From Jeotgalibacillus alimentarius (lineage in GTDB: Bacteria > Bacillota > Bacilli > Bacillales > Jeotgalibacillaceae): 64,000 bases of DNA. Where the stretch lies: the NCBI RefSeq assembly GCF_000829445.1, contig NZ_JXRQ01000008.1, forward strand, positions 248,001 through 312,000, in the 5' to 3' direction. Both the position numbers and the translations under genes were made by a program. This document shows, piece by piece, positions 33,729 to 42,128 of the stretch. Below the pieces are notes generated by a model. The model was not told the DNA's origin. It did no database searches and saw only the letters and a list, made by a program, of their open reading frames with translations. Numbering within the stretch: position 1 is the first letter of the stretch; each line of letters starts with the position of its first letter.

Positions 33729-34269
33729 GTTAAGATATTTTAACCGTTCTGATTTTCAACAGCTAATCGACTGGATCGAAACCCCTGAATTTTTAATGCA
33801 ATGGGGAGGTCCGGATTTCACTTTTCCTTTAGATGAAAAACAATTAGAGCGATACATAGAGCATGCAAATGGAGAAGGCTCAACTTCTCTTGTGTATAGT
33901 GTGGTTGAAAAAGAGAGTGGCAAAGTGATTGGACATATTTCTTTAGGCAGGATTGATCGAACGAATCGGTCAGCGAGAGTTGGGAGAGTATTGGTCGGAG
34001 ATAAAAGTGTAAGGGGTAAGGGAGCAGGACAGCAAATGATGAACGAAATTCTACAAGTAGCATTTGATGAACTGACATTACATCGAGTGAGTCTTGGCGT
34101 CTTTGACTTCAACGCTTCAGCCATTGCCTGTTATGAGAAGGCAGGGTTTGTGAAGGAAGGGTTACTCAGAGATGCAAGAAAAATGGGTGACGGGTACTGG
34201 AGTTTGTGGGAGATGAGTGTGTTGGAAGGTGAATGGAAGAAGTTAACAAAGTCACGAACTGATCAGTGA
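33721..34269 (+). CDS. GNAT acetyltransferase, RimJ/RimL type
   Basis: 182 residues. Full GNAT domain: SLVYSVVEKESGKVIGHISL, ARVGRVLVGDKSVRGKGAGQQMM (acetyl-CoA loop RGKGAG), LHRVSLGVFDFNASAIACYEKAGFVKEGLLRDARK. This is the RimJ/RimL branch that acetylates N-termini or small amines. ATG 33721 after AGAGGTG. Confidence 0.85.
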   Translation: MIELRYFNRSDFQQLIDWIETPEFLMQWGGPDFTFPLDEKQLERYIEHANGEGSTSLVYSVVEKESGKVIGHISLGRIDRTNRSARVGRVLVGDKSVRGKGAGQQMMNEILQVAFDELTLHRVSLGVFDFNASAIACYEKAGFVKEGLLRDARKMGDGYWSLWEMSVLEGEWKKLTKSRTDQ

Positions 34270-34317
34270 TGTTGAGGGTTAAAAGGATCTTACGACATGG
34301 CAGCTATTCCAGTAATA

Positions 34318-34346
34318 TTGAAGTTTGCATAGTTTTGCGTTAAAAT
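34318..34346 (+). promoter_or_regulatory. Sigma-A-type promoter of a putative antisense RNA
   Basis: TTGAAG (34318-34323), 17-base spacer, TAAAAT (34341-34346); a perfect TATAAT at 34350 is a second possible -10. It points into the 3' end of the minus-strand small gene at 34415-34570. Confidence 0.55.
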
Positions 34347-34352
34347 GATTAT

Positions 34353-34482
34353 AATAAAAAGAGAAGAGCGCTAACTCTTCTCCCTTGCAGCCTCTACCGT
34401 CAGGGTGGTGGTTGTCAGTTAAACGTTATTTTTGAGAACCACCCTTTTGCTTCCGACGGCGCAGGGGTGGTTTTCTTTTCGT
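34353..34482 (+). ncRNA. Putative antisense RNA (type I antitoxin)
   Basis: Bounded by the promoter at 34318-34346 and a terminator at 34437-34480 (AACCACCC / GGGGTGGTT plus TTTCTTTT). About 130 nt with no reading frame of note, fully complementary to the 3' third of the small minus-strand mRNA including its terminator. This is the arrangement of txpA/RatA-like type I modules. Confidence 0.5.
34358..34386 (-). terminator. Terminator of the small minus-strand gene
   Basis: Minus strand: GAGAAGAG-ttagcg-CTCTTCTC followed by TTTTTATTAT. It ends the mRNA of the gene at 34415-34570 and overlaps the start of the opposing RNA. Confidence 0.8.
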
Positions 34483-34622
34483 CGAGAAAAGTTTTTTGAA
34501 AGAGATACGCGCTAATCGCACGCGTGATGCCTTTCAATACTTCTCTTGCAAACTCAAAGAAAATGTCCATAGTTATCACCTCCTCCCCGAAAGAAAAAGG
34601 AAAAGTGACAACCATCCACCCT
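34402..34622. repeat. Inverted repeat bracketing the small toxin-like gene
   Basis: AGGGTGGTGGTTGTCA (34402-34417) and TGACAACCATCCACCCT (34606-34622) are complementary over 16 bases with a single bulged base. In the minus-strand mRNA these are the 3' and 5' ends, so the transcript can close on itself. They could also be the ends of a small mobile element. Confidence 0.7.
34415..34570 (-). CDS. 51-residue candidate type I toxin
   Basis: ATG 34570 is preceded by GGAGGAGGTGAT, a near-perfect anti-16S match. The peptide is an amphipathic N-terminal helix (MDIFFEFAREVLKG, ISAYLFQKTFL) with a polar tail. At the C4 run (plus-strand G4, 34464-34467) another frame continues as LRRRKQKGGSQK and a stop, which looks like a more natural basic tail; a small indel may have changed the C-terminus. 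The same gene has an opposing promoter, an overlapping antisense transcript and end-to-end pairing sequences. Not a family I can name with certainty; the toxin role is inferred from locus architecture. Confidence 0.5.
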   Translation of the reverse strand: MDIFFEFAREVLKGITRAISAYLFQKTFLDEKKTTPAPSEAKGWFSKITFN

Positions 34623-35115
34623 TACAATATTAGCTACGCGCATAGTTTGTCATAAAATTTCCAGCGCATATGTATAACTTCAGCACTAAAATATCAAGTT
34701 ATCTCTGAAACTTCATTAAGTAACCGCTGATATAAATGTTTGTTGATTTAGCTTCAGAGAAGACATTTTTCTCTGTGTCCTCAGAGGTGGCTGCGTAGAA
34801 ATTTTCAGGTCACATTCTCCAAAATACGGGTCACATGTTGTGGTTTATCGGTCACAATAGGAACTTTACGGGTCACTAAGACGCTGATACAGGAGTTATC
34901 GGTCACAATTACATATTTACAGGTCATTAAGTGAATTTTATCGGTCGCATTCTTTGATTTACCGGTCACATTCGTTCATCACAGCCAAGAGTCACCAGGT
35001 TACCAAAAACAGCTTTAAGAAGTAAAAAGAAAATCTCATTTTTCCACTCAACTCTAAATGGTAAAATCATTACATATCCACTAACCTTCAAATCTATTAA
35101 AAGAGATGTGAAACC
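34623..35115. other. Intergenic region with repeat array
   Basis: Holds the probable minus-strand promoter of the toxin-like gene (ATGACA near 34654 with an AT-rich -10 close to 34630) and the second 21-bp repeat array (34800-34980). No gene seen. Confidence 0.45.
34800..34980. repeat. 21-bp phased repeat array, locus 2
   Basis: Eight units with the core TTTAYCGGTCACA; GGTC begins at 34808, 34829, 34850, 34871, 34901, 34922, 34943 and 34964. All steps are 21 bases except one of 30. Bases between cores vary, so the phase is kept while the spacers diverge. Same family as 29138-29256. Confidence 0.8.
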
Positions 35116-36030
35116 ATGCCACACAAACCGATTTACGTAGAAATAGATATACACGACAACATTGATGCAGTCTGGACCTACACCCAGCAGCCGGATCTGC
35201 ATGAGCAGTGGGATGTCCGGTTTTCTTCGATAACATATAACGAAAAGTCGCTGGGCGAAACGGTGCAGACGTTTACTTATTCCACAAAAGTAATGCCGGG
35301 TATTGAAGTGTCCGGCTGGGGTGAGAGTAAAGGGACACATGAGAAAGAGAGCGGAGAGAAAACATCTGCTTTGCATTTTGGCACAGACCAGCTGATTTCG
35401 CCGATTGCTGAAGGGAAGGGGTACTGGCAGTATATCCCGAGTGAAGGGCGTACCACTTTTTTGACGCAGTATGATTATGACGTCCGCTTTGGTGGAGCGG
35501 GAAAGCTTTTTGACAGGCTGTTCCGTCCGCTGATTGGCTGGGGAACAGCGCTCAGCTTTGATGTGTTAAAGCGGTGGATTGAATCAGGTGAGCGCCCGGG
35601 AACGCAGTATAGGCGTTTTTTTGTGTTTTATACCATATGTTTTTTATTTGCATTTGTCTGGCTTTATCAGGGACTGGTACCGAAAGTGCTGACGCAGCAT
35701 CCGTTAGAAGTCAGCATGCTGACACAGCTTTCTTCTTTATCTGAAGGGCAGGCCTCCACTGCAGTAATCTGGGTGGGGATCGCAGAAATGATTTTTGCCG
35801 GCTGCTGGCTCATCCCGAAGCTGCAAAAATATTTGCTTAAGCTCCAGGTCATCATTTTCCCTCTACTAACAATAAGCGCAGTGATTGCAGCCCCATTTAC
35901 TGCAACAGCACCGTTTAACGTGATCACGCTGAATGTGACGCTTTGGGTGCTGTCGATCATTGGGTTACTGCTGACAAAAGAGCTGCCGAGTGCGAAAAGC
36001 TGCAGAAGAAAGAGGGTGAAAGCGGCGTGA
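35116..36030 (+). CDS. SRPBCC domain fused to a DoxX-like membrane domain (YndG-like)
   Basis: 304 residues. Residues 1-165 form an SRPBCC domain (KPIYVEIDIHDNIDAVWTYTQQP, HEQWDVRFSSITY, LSFDVLKRWIESGE). Residues 175-295 are four membrane helices of DoxX type (YTICFLFAFVWLYQGLVPKVL, AEMIFAGCWLIPKLQKY). Followed by DUF4166 and YndJ-like genes with overlaps, matching the B. subtilis yndG-yndH-yndJ order as I recall it. Role unknown; the B. subtilis set is thought to be sporulation-linked, from memory. Confidence 0.7.
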   Translation: MPHKPIYVEIDIHDNIDAVWTYTQQPDLHEQWDVRFSSITYNEKSLGETVQTFTYSTKVMPGIEVSGWGESKGTHEKESGEKTSALHFGTDQLISPIAEGKGYWQYIPSEGRTTFLTQYDYDVRFGGAGKLFDRLFRPLIGWGTALSFDVLKRWIESGERPGTQYRRFFVFYTICFLFAFVWLYQGLVPKVLTQHPLEVSMLTQLSSLSEGQASTAVIWVGIAEMIFAGCWLIPKLQKYLLKLQVIIFPLLTISAVIAAPFTATAPFNVITLNVTLWVLSIIGLLLTKELPSAKSCRRKRVKAA

Positions 36031-36638
36031 CGATTTATACGACACTGCTTGGAGAAAAGTTTCAGCAGCTGCATCCAAAGCTGCAGCATCGCTACGCGTT
36101 GCCTTTAGATCAGGAATTCTTTGCAACAGGTGTGATGAGTCAGATTAAAAATGGCGGCAGGTTGCTATCTCCTTTTTATTGCCTGACTTCAAAGGCGAAC
36201 TTTCTGTTTCCCGAGAGCGGGCAAGAGATCCCATTCTCCATTGCTAACCGCTGTGCGATGAATCAGGATGGTGAGGTGGAAGTCGCGTGGGAAAGAACCT
36301 TTCACTTTCAAAACGCTGAGCGGAAATTTAACGCCAGGATGACAGTGGATCTGGAAAAGAAGTTAGTAAAGGATTTTCTGGGTGACATTCCGTTCTTCTA
36401 TTCAGACCTGCATTTTGATGTCACAAAAGAAGGCTTTCTGATCATTACGTCCGGCGTACAGAAGGTGATGCTTGGGAAAGCGGGATTTACGCTGCCTAAA
36501 ATCCTAAGAGGACGTGTAACTGTCCTTGAGGGCTACGATGACCAAAAGGATGTCTATACGATTCATGTATCAATTTACAATGCTGTACTTGGGAGGGTGA
36601 TGATGTATGCAGGAGAATTTAAAGAAAGCGTTCATTAA
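36027..36638 (+). CDS. DUF4166 protein (YndH-like)
   Basis: 203 residues from GTG 36027, which overlaps the upstream TGA (GTGA) and has AGAGGGTGA before it. LLGEKFQQLHPKLQHRYALP, NGEVEVAWERTFHF-type blocks and GRVTVLEGYDD are the DUF4166 pattern. Soluble. Part of the ynd-like operon. Confidence 0.75.
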   Translation: MTIYTTLLGEKFQQLHPKLQHRYALPLDQEFFATGVMSQIKNGGRLLSPFYCLTSKANFLFPESGQEIPFSIANRCAMNQDGEVEVAWERTFHFQNAERKFNARMTVDLEKKLVKDFLGDIPFFYSDLHFDVTKEGFLIITSGVQKVMLGKAGFTLPKILRGRVTVLEGYDDQKDVYTIHVSIYNAVLGRVMMYAGEFKESVH

Positions 36639-38160
36639 ACCTCTGATTTTGACTGGCCTTCTGCTTTTTTGTTTCAGCCTCGCCATGAATAAACAGGCTG
36701 ACTACTACTATTATCTGACGGCTGCACAGCTGATTTTTGTGCCGTCACTATTACATATGATTGTAAAGCTTCGTTCGTTTGAAAAAGGGATCATTGCGAT
36801 TGGGATGCTGGCTGTCACATTAATCAGTCTGGATCTGCCTTATCCTGCAGCTGTGATCTGTGCAATCGTCTATTTTCTTGTGACATGCTGGGTTGCCTGG
36901 AAAGGGTTTGAGCGCTTTTTAAACCGCGGATTCACCAACCTGCCTGAGTGGCTCATTGATCTTGGCATGATCTATCTGGCCATTGGCGGCGGGTGGTTTC
37001 TTGCCTCTGTCAGCGGAATTGACACAGGCTTCAGCGATATGCTGACCTGGCTGACGGCAATTCACTTCCACTATTCTGCTTTCATGCTAAGTGTATCAGT
37101 TGGTCTGGTCGGACGGATTCAAATCACAAAGCTGTATCAGATCTGTGCGTTTGTGATTGCTACGGGACCAGTTACGGTTGCTATTGGGATCACATTCTCC
37201 CGTACAGTTGAAATCATTTCAGTCTCGCTTTATGTACTGGCAATCTATGCGCTGACCTATTATTTGTTCCGTCTGAAGTTTCATGGGATTCAGAGGATAA
37301 TCGTCTGGATTCCTTTTCTCACGCTATGTATCACGATTCTATGGTCACTCGCATATGCATACGGCAACCTATCAGGGCAGGTGATCGTGAACATTCCGGA
37401 CATGCTCGACTTTCATGGATTTCTGAACTGTCTATTGTTTGGAACGTTGACTGTTATTGGCTGGGCGTTAAAAGTGCCTGAGTCAACGCAGCAGCCTTAC
37501 AAATTTCCTGTCAGCCTGATTCGTGGCAGGCTGCAAAAAACCGGATCACCTCACAGCGGACTGGTCGATCAAATGAACATGTATGTCAATCCGGAAGAAG
37601 TGTCTGCACAGGTCATTAATTTCTATGAACACACTGAAAGATTTCAACTATTCGCCTCTGTAAAATGGTCAGCGTGGTTCAGACCGTTTGCATGGGTCTG
37701 GCAGTTAATCAGCCGTTCAATCGGTCAGCTTAATCTTCCTTATTCATCCTCACAGGTTGAAATGACTGGAGAAATCATGATGGTGGATGAAAAGCTTGAT
37801 GGAAGGGCAAGGCCTAGATTGTGGAAGCGGATGATTGATGAAGAAACGGTATTTACAGCCATTTATTCGCATCATCAGTCAGGTCAGGATACATTAATGA
37901 ACATTGCACTGCCGCTGCCATTTTCCTCGATGCACGGTATTCTGCAGCTGTCTGCTGAAAATGGACAGCTTCGTTTAACGAGTGATGGTGTCGGGGATGC
38001 AGGGACGTATCTGGCGATCGGAAAGTATATATTGAAACTGCCGCTGCATGAGTATTTCGTGATAGAAGAAAAAAATGGGGAACTCGTGGCAACCCATGAT
38101 ATGAACATATTCGGGATTCATTTTCTACATATAGATTATGTGATAAGGGAGTTTGGATAA
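36607..38160 (+). CDS. yndJ: YndJ-like polytopic membrane protein
   Basis: 517 residues: about ten helices in the first 300, then a soluble C-terminal domain (about 310-517) that itself resembles DUF4166 (VSAQVINFYEHTERFQLFAS, MTGEIMMVDEKLDGRARPRLW). YndJ of B. subtilis has comparable size and place. Overlaps the previous gene by 32 bases; GGGAGGGTG precedes ATG 36607. Function unknown. Confidence 0.7.
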   Translation: MQENLKKAFIKPLILTGLLLFCFSLAMNKQADYYYYLTAAQLIFVPSLLHMIVKLRSFEKGIIAIGMLAVTLISLDLPYPAAVICAIVYFLVTCWVAWKGFERFLNRGFTNLPEWLIDLGMIYLAIGGGWFLASVSGIDTGFSDMLTWLTAIHFHYSAFMLSVSVGLVGRIQITKLYQICAFVIATGPVTVAIGITFSRTVEIISVSLYVLAIYALTYYLFRLKFHGIQRIIVWIPFLTLCITILWSLAYAYGNLSGQVIVNIPDMLDFHGFLNCLLFGTLTVIGWALKVPESTQQPYKFPVSLIRGRLQKTGSPHSGLVDQMNMYVNPEEVSAQVINFYEHTERFQLFASVKWSAWFRPFAWVWQLISRSIGQLNLPYSSSQVEMTGEIMMVDEKLDGRARPRLWKRMIDEETVFTAIYSHHQSGQDTLMNIALPLPFSSMHGILQLSAENGQLRLTSDGVGDAGTYLAIGKYILKLPLHEYFVIEEKNGELVATHDMNIFGIHFLHIDYVIREFG

Positions 38161-38161
38161 C

Positions 38162-39160
38162 ATGTACAATCGGTTGGAAAAAGGGGATCAGATTGGGATA
38201 TTCAGTCCGTCAGCCCCTGGAACAGTCACAGCACATAAGAGATTTCAGCGCGCGAAAACATTCCTGCAGGAAAAAGGCTACACCATCATTGAAGGAGCGC
38301 TCACAGGTAAATCAGAAACATATCGTTCAGGTACCCCGAAAGAGCGGGCGGATGAGTTCAATAAGCTGCTAAGGAATAAGGATATTAAAATGATCATGTC
38401 CACCATTGGCGGAACCAACTCAAACAGTATGCTGCCTTATCTGGATTATGAAGCGTTCCGTGCCAGTCCTAAAATCATTGTAGGTTACTCTGATGCAACA
38501 GCTATATTGCTGGCACTGTATGCGAAGACGGGGCTCACTACTTATTACGGTCCGGCACTCATTCCTTCCTTTGGAGAATTTGAACCGCTTGTGCTTGATA
38601 CATATCAATATTTTAAAGACTATTTCTCCAGTCAATATCAGGCACCATTTAACATCCCGGTTCCTGCCTTCTGGTCTGATGAGCATGTGAACTGGCTTGA
38701 GAAAACGACAGAAAAAAAGCTGATAGAGAACCAATTAATAACCGGGCATGAGGGAATAGCTGAAGGCCGCTTAATCGGCGGGAACCTGAACGCAATGTAC
38801 GGCTTTATCGGAACACCTTATTTTCCAGAGATCAAAGAAGGCGATATTCTGCTGATTGAGGACAGTATGAAAACCGCTTCTATCGTTGAGAAGAATTTTG
38901 CCATGCTTAAATTACACGGACTTTTTGATCAGATAGGTGGGATCATTCTCGGAAAGCACGAACAATACGATGATATGGGTACCAATAAACGGCCATTAGA
39001 TCTTCTGCTGGAGCAACTGGACGGCCGGGAGCTGCCGATTTTGGCGGAATTCGATATCAGCCATACACACCCGATGCATCCGATTGCGATTGGTAAGAAG
39101 GTAAGGTTAGATGCAACGGCTAAGAGTGTGGTTTGTTTGGAGGACTGGCTGAATATTTAA
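38162..39160 (+). CDS. S66 LD-carboxypeptidase / MccF-like peptidase
   Basis: 332 residues, full length. KGDQIGIFSPSAPGT opens the family; STIGGTNSNSMLPYLD and GYSDATAILLALY hold the nucleophile Ser; EGRLIGGNLNAMYGFIGTPY and LLIEDSMK carry the Glu; FDISHTHPMHP holds the catalytic His. The S66 family covers murein tetrapeptide LD-carboxypeptidases and MccF, which cleaves microcin C-type peptide-nucleotide antibiotics; the LIGGNL and FDISH forms favour the MccF side. ATG 38162, two bases after the YndJ stop. Confidence 0.85.
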   Translation: MYNRLEKGDQIGIFSPSAPGTVTAHKRFQRAKTFLQEKGYTIIEGALTGKSETYRSGTPKERADEFNKLLRNKDIKMIMSTIGGTNSNSMLPYLDYEAFRASPKIIVGYSDATAILLALYAKTGLTTYYGPALIPSFGEFEPLVLDTYQYFKDYFSSQYQAPFNIPVPAFWSDEHVNWLEKTTEKKLIENQLITGHEGIAEGRLIGGNLNAMYGFIGTPYFPEIKEGDILLIEDSMKTASIVEKNFAMLKLHGLFDQIGGIILGKHEQYDDMGTNKRPLDLLLEQLDGRELPILAEFDISHTHPMHPIAIGKKVRLDATAKSVVCLEDWLNI

Positions 39161-39305
39161 AGTGCTTGGCATGTGATATAATTAGGTAAAATCCAAATTT
39201 ACCCACCTGCATCAGGTAGAGAGTTGTTTATAAAAAACGAAAAAATCCGGGATGGGGCGATATGATCGATTGTGATTTGAAAAGAACAAGGGGGTGGATG
39301 ATCAA
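39161..39305 (+). other. Intergenic with two small hairpins
   Basis: GGTAAA/TTTACC near 39184-39202 and ACCTG/CAGGT near 39204-39215. Neither has a T-run. Probably the promoter region of the small genes that follow. Confidence 0.3.
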
Positions 39306-39515
39306 ATGAAAATATTATCCGGCATTTTTGTCATTATTAATGTAGTTGGGATCATTTCAGCTTTCGTTTCTAATGTCTTTTTTGATCAGCACGAAACGAT
39401 AGAGGCTGCCTTCTATCAAACTTTTCTCAGTATGTCGCCATTTATATTAGGACTGATCTTTTGGATGTTGTTATTGATAGCTTTTAAATTTAAGAGAAAA
39501 GAAAGTGAGACATAA
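39306..39515 (+). CDS. Two-helix membrane protein (69 residues)
   Basis: AAGGGGG sits 11 bases before ATG 39306. Helix 1 (ILSGIFVIINVVGIISAFV), loop DQHETIEAAFYQ, helix 2, basic tail KFKRKESET. Unknown function. Confidence 0.6.
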   Translation: MKILSGIFVIINVVGIISAFVSNVFFDQHETIEAAFYQTFLSMSPFILGLIFWMLLLIAFKFKRKESET

Positions 39516-39580
39516 AAGGCAGGCAATCTTTTAATGAAGAGGGAATGTCTAAAAAGGTATTTCTAAAAGGAGAGGAACCA

Positions 39581-39961
39581 ATGCGCTTTAAAAGCTTTTT
39601 ACTTGTAGCAGGGATCATAGCATTATTAACAGCGTGTGGCTCTAAAGAGTTCACGGTTTCTGGTGAATCTGAGCATTGGTTGGCTGATGTGAATGTTTCT
39701 CAAACGAACGATGGTTATGAAACACAAGAACTTCTTTTGACATATACAGGAGACGATATGGAATCAGTTGGAGAATTTAATTATAACGTGGATAGTGTTG
39801 GCTCTTTCGGGAAGAGCGGTAATGAATTAGAGGGAGATGGAACTTTCGTAGATAAGAACGAAGCGAACCCTACGAATGCAAAAGTCACGGAACAGACTGA
39901 TTTTGAGGTGACAATTGAGTGGGATGGAAAGACGGAGACAATTCAACTTAATCAGCAATAA
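39581..39961 (+). CDS. Lipoprotein, unknown (126 residues)
   Basis: ATG 39581 after AAAGGAGAGG. Signal MRFKSFLLVAGIIALLTAC gives an LTAC lipobox with Cys 19. The mature part is acidic and beta-rich (HWLADVNVSQTNDG, FEVTIEWDGKTE), like immunoglobulin-like lipoproteins of Bacilli. It would sit on the outer face of the membrane. Confidence 0.75.
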   Translation: MRFKSFLLVAGIIALLTACGSKEFTVSGESEHWLADVNVSQTNDGYETQELLLTYTGDDMESVGEFNYNVDSVGSFGKSGNELEGDGTFVDKNEANPTNAKVTEQTDFEVTIEWDGKTETIQLNQQ

Positions 39962-40109
39962 ATGAAAGTAATTGATACTTTTTAAAGGTGGGCATAGACA
40001 TAAAGTAGAAAACGTTAGTAGGACAAATTTCAGCCAATAGAGTACTACAGCTTTTTTATTTTTTCGAAAAAAATAAGTACATAACCTTTGATACAGGGGT
40101 GAATTACCT

Positions 40110-40613
40110 TTGAAGAAAATCATTGCTATTACATCTGTTGCACTGTTGTTGACTATCGGCGTCTGGCTTCTATTTGACTATTTCAGCCGCAGCGGAACAT
40201 TCACGCTGGAAAGTCATTCATCAGCCAGCCAGGAACTCATTGATCAAACCAGTCCCATCTATCTCGGATACGGATTGCAGTGGAAAGGGACCGGAACGCC
40301 GACGTTAGAGCGTGTAGAATTGATCAGAAGAGACGGCACAACCGCTGATGCTGATCAGGCTGCAACCTTTATCGCAGCGGAAGGTAAAATTGGTGTGCAG
40401 GGTGAACAAACGGTTGAAAAAGAAGAGCTGTTGGAGGTAAATGGGTTCCAGCCGGAGAACGATATCCACCTGGTGATCCGTTTAGATAAAACAGAAGGCT
40501 TTGCTGAAAACGATCTAAAGGAAATGAGAATCATATATAAGAAATATGGGGTTACACAATATCAAGACCTTTCGTTTGGTGAGGGAATCGTAACTGATGA
40601 AGAGGTTGAGTGA
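40110..40613 (+). CDS. Membrane-anchored extracytoplasmic protein (167 residues)
   Basis: TTG 40110 after GGGGTGAATTACC. One N-terminal helix (IIAITSVALLLTIGVWLLF) then an acidic beta domain (YGLQWKGTGTPTLERVELI, IHLVIRLDKTEG). No lipobox. No named family. Confidence 0.6.
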   Translation: MKKIIAITSVALLLTIGVWLLFDYFSRSGTFTLESHSSASQELIDQTSPIYLGYGLQWKGTGTPTLERVELIRRDGTTADADQAATFIAAEGKIGVQGEQTVEKEELLEVNGFQPENDIHLVIRLDKTEGFAENDLKEMRIIYKKYGVTQYQDLSFGEGIVTDEEVE

Positions 40614-40689
40614 ATGAAATGATTGACTATATCGCATGAAGCCGACTTTTCAAAGAGCTTTAAGCATCTATTATAAAGAGGTGGTTAAA

Positions 40690-41205
40690 TTGAAAAATGC
40701 TCTGATTATCACTGAAGTCACCGTCACCGAGACCTATATCAACCAGCTATCATCCTTACTTGTTGAAGTTGTCAAAAAGGGGGCATCCATTGGCTTTATT
40801 CCTCCATTCGGTGATCGTGATGCTAATCAATACTGGCAGCAGGTTGCCGGATCGGATACTGTACTGATGATCGCTGAAATAGATCAGACAATCGTGGGGA
40901 CAGTTCAGTTGGATTTGTGTACAAAGTCAAATGGTCTTCATCGGGCTGAGCTTGTAAAGTTAATGGTCCACCCCGATTATCAGGGGAAAGGGATCGGCCG
41001 TGAGTTAATGATCAAAGCTGAAGAAGCTGCCGTCGAACGTAATCGATCACTCATTGTTCTTGATACTCGAAAAGGGGATCTATCCAACCGGCTGTATCTG
41101 TCTATGGGTTACACCTGCGCCGGCGAGATACCCTCATATGCGATGTCTGCTGAGGGAAGCCTGGACCCGACTGTTTTTTACTATAAGCTCTTAAAGCCCA
41201 GCTAA
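40690..41205 (+). CDS. GNAT-family N-acetyltransferase
   Basis: 171 residues from TTG 40690, chosen for GAGGTGG 6 bases upstream. MIAEIDQTIVGTVQLDL, AELVKLMVHPDYQGKGIGRELM (QGKGIG acetyl-CoA loop), LDTRKGDLSNRLYLSMGY. Good GNAT match; substrate unknown. Next to fosB and a cytidine deaminase. Confidence 0.8.
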   Translation: MKNALIITEVTVTETYINQLSSLLVEVVKKGASIGFIPPFGDRDANQYWQQVAGSDTVLMIAEIDQTIVGTVQLDLCTKSNGLHRAELVKLMVHPDYQGKGIGRELMIKAEEAAVERNRSLIVLDTRKGDLSNRLYLSMGYTCAGEIPSYAMSAEGSLDPTVFYYKLLKPS

Positions 41206-41245
41206 GCATTGTTATCAATTTTATTCATAGAAGAGGAGCATTTAC

Positions 41246-41671
41246 TTGAGTATTGAACAGGCATTATACGATGAAGCAGTTCATGTAATAACAGAAAGAT
41301 ATCCAAAAGGCTGGGGAGGCGCTGCTGCGGTCAGATTGGAGGACGGCACGGTCTTAACCAGTGTGGCGCCGGAGATTATCAATGATTCGACTAATCTCTG
41401 TATAGAAACAGGTGCGATTTTAGAGGCTCATAAGTTAAATAGAAAAGTGACACACTCGATCTGTGTAGTCCGGGATGACGAGAAATCAGCGTGTAAAGTT
41501 CTTTCCCCCTGCGGAATTTGTCAGGAAAGACTATTTTACTGGGGCCAGGCAGTGAAGGTAGCAGTAACAGTTCCATCACAAAGCTTAACATTCAAGACAC
41601 TGGCAGAGGTACAGCCCTATCACTGGACTGCCGCGTATGAGGAATTCAAAGAAAAATGGAAAGATCAATAA
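41246..41671 (+). CDS. Cytidine deaminase-like protein
   Basis: 141 residues, homotetrameric CDA length. LCIETGAILEAHKLN takes the place of the usual C/HAE motif (C-I-E here) and SPCGICQERLFYW gives PCxxC, so both zinc-binding elements are present. Variants with this spacing include blasticidin S deaminase, so an antibiotic-deaminating role is possible. TTG 41246 after AGAGGAGC. Confidence 0.75.
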   Translation: MSIEQALYDEAVHVITERYPKGWGGAAAVRLEDGTVLTSVAPEIINDSTNLCIETGAILEAHKLNRKVTHSICVVRDDEKSACKVLSPCGICQERLFYWGQAVKVAVTVPSQSLTFKTLAEVQPYHWTAAYEEFKEKWKDQ

Positions 41672-41690
41672 GTTCTGGAGTGAGTAGATC

Positions 41691-42113
41691 ATGATTAAGG
41701 GAATCAATCACCTTTTATTTTCAGTATCTGACTTGAACCGTTCAATTGAATTCTATCAAAACGTGTTTGGTGCAAAGCTTCTGGTCAAGGGCAGAAGCAC
41801 AGCTTATTTTGATTTGAATGGAATTTGGCTTGCACTGAATGAGGAAGCAGATATTCCGCGTGAAGAGATCAAAAAGTCTTATACGCATACTGCTTTTTCA
41901 GTAGACGAAAAAGAATTAGATGATTTGTATCATCATCTGATGAGTCACAGTGCCAATATTTTATCCGGGCGTGAAAGAGATGAGCGGGATAAGCAATCTA
42001 TCTACTTTACAGACCCGGATGGACATAAGTTTGAATTTCATACAGGAACACTGGAAGATCGTTTGAGATATTACAAAGAGGAAAAGCCGCATATGACATT
42101 TTATGATGAATGA
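41691..42113 (+). CDS. fosB: FosB metallothiol transferase (fosfomycin resistance)
   Basis: 140 residues, the exact FosB length. Metal ligands fall at His7, His66 and Glu115, as in known Fos[33 protein letters not shown] and [25 protein letters not shown] blocks are nearly invariant in the family. It opens fosfomycin with bacillithiol (or cysteine) using Mn2+/Mg2+. GAGTGAG precedes ATG 41691. Clustered with a deaminase and two GNATs. Confidence 0.93.
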   Translation: MIKGINHLLFSVSDLNRSIEFYQNVFGAKLLVKGRSTAYFDLNGIWLALNEEADIPREEIKKSYTHTAFSVDEKELDDLYHHLMSHSANILSGRERDERDKQSIYFTDPDGHKFEFHTGTLEDRLRYYKEEKPHMTFYDE

Positions 42114-42128
42114 AGCAGGAGGACAGAC

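Noticed and set aside
29138-34980. CRISPR array at the 21-bp repeats
   Set aside because: Unit spacing of 21 bp is too short for repeat plus spacer, repeats are degenerate and no cas genes are present.
29138-34980. Plasmid-type replication iterons
   Set aside because: Spacing would fit, but there is no rep gene, DnaA-box cluster or AT-rich unwinding element next to either array.
35667-36089. Minus-strand 140-codon hydrophobic frame
   Set aside because: It mirrors the membrane helices of the YndG-like gene; the plus strand has conserved domains and overlaps with its neighbours.
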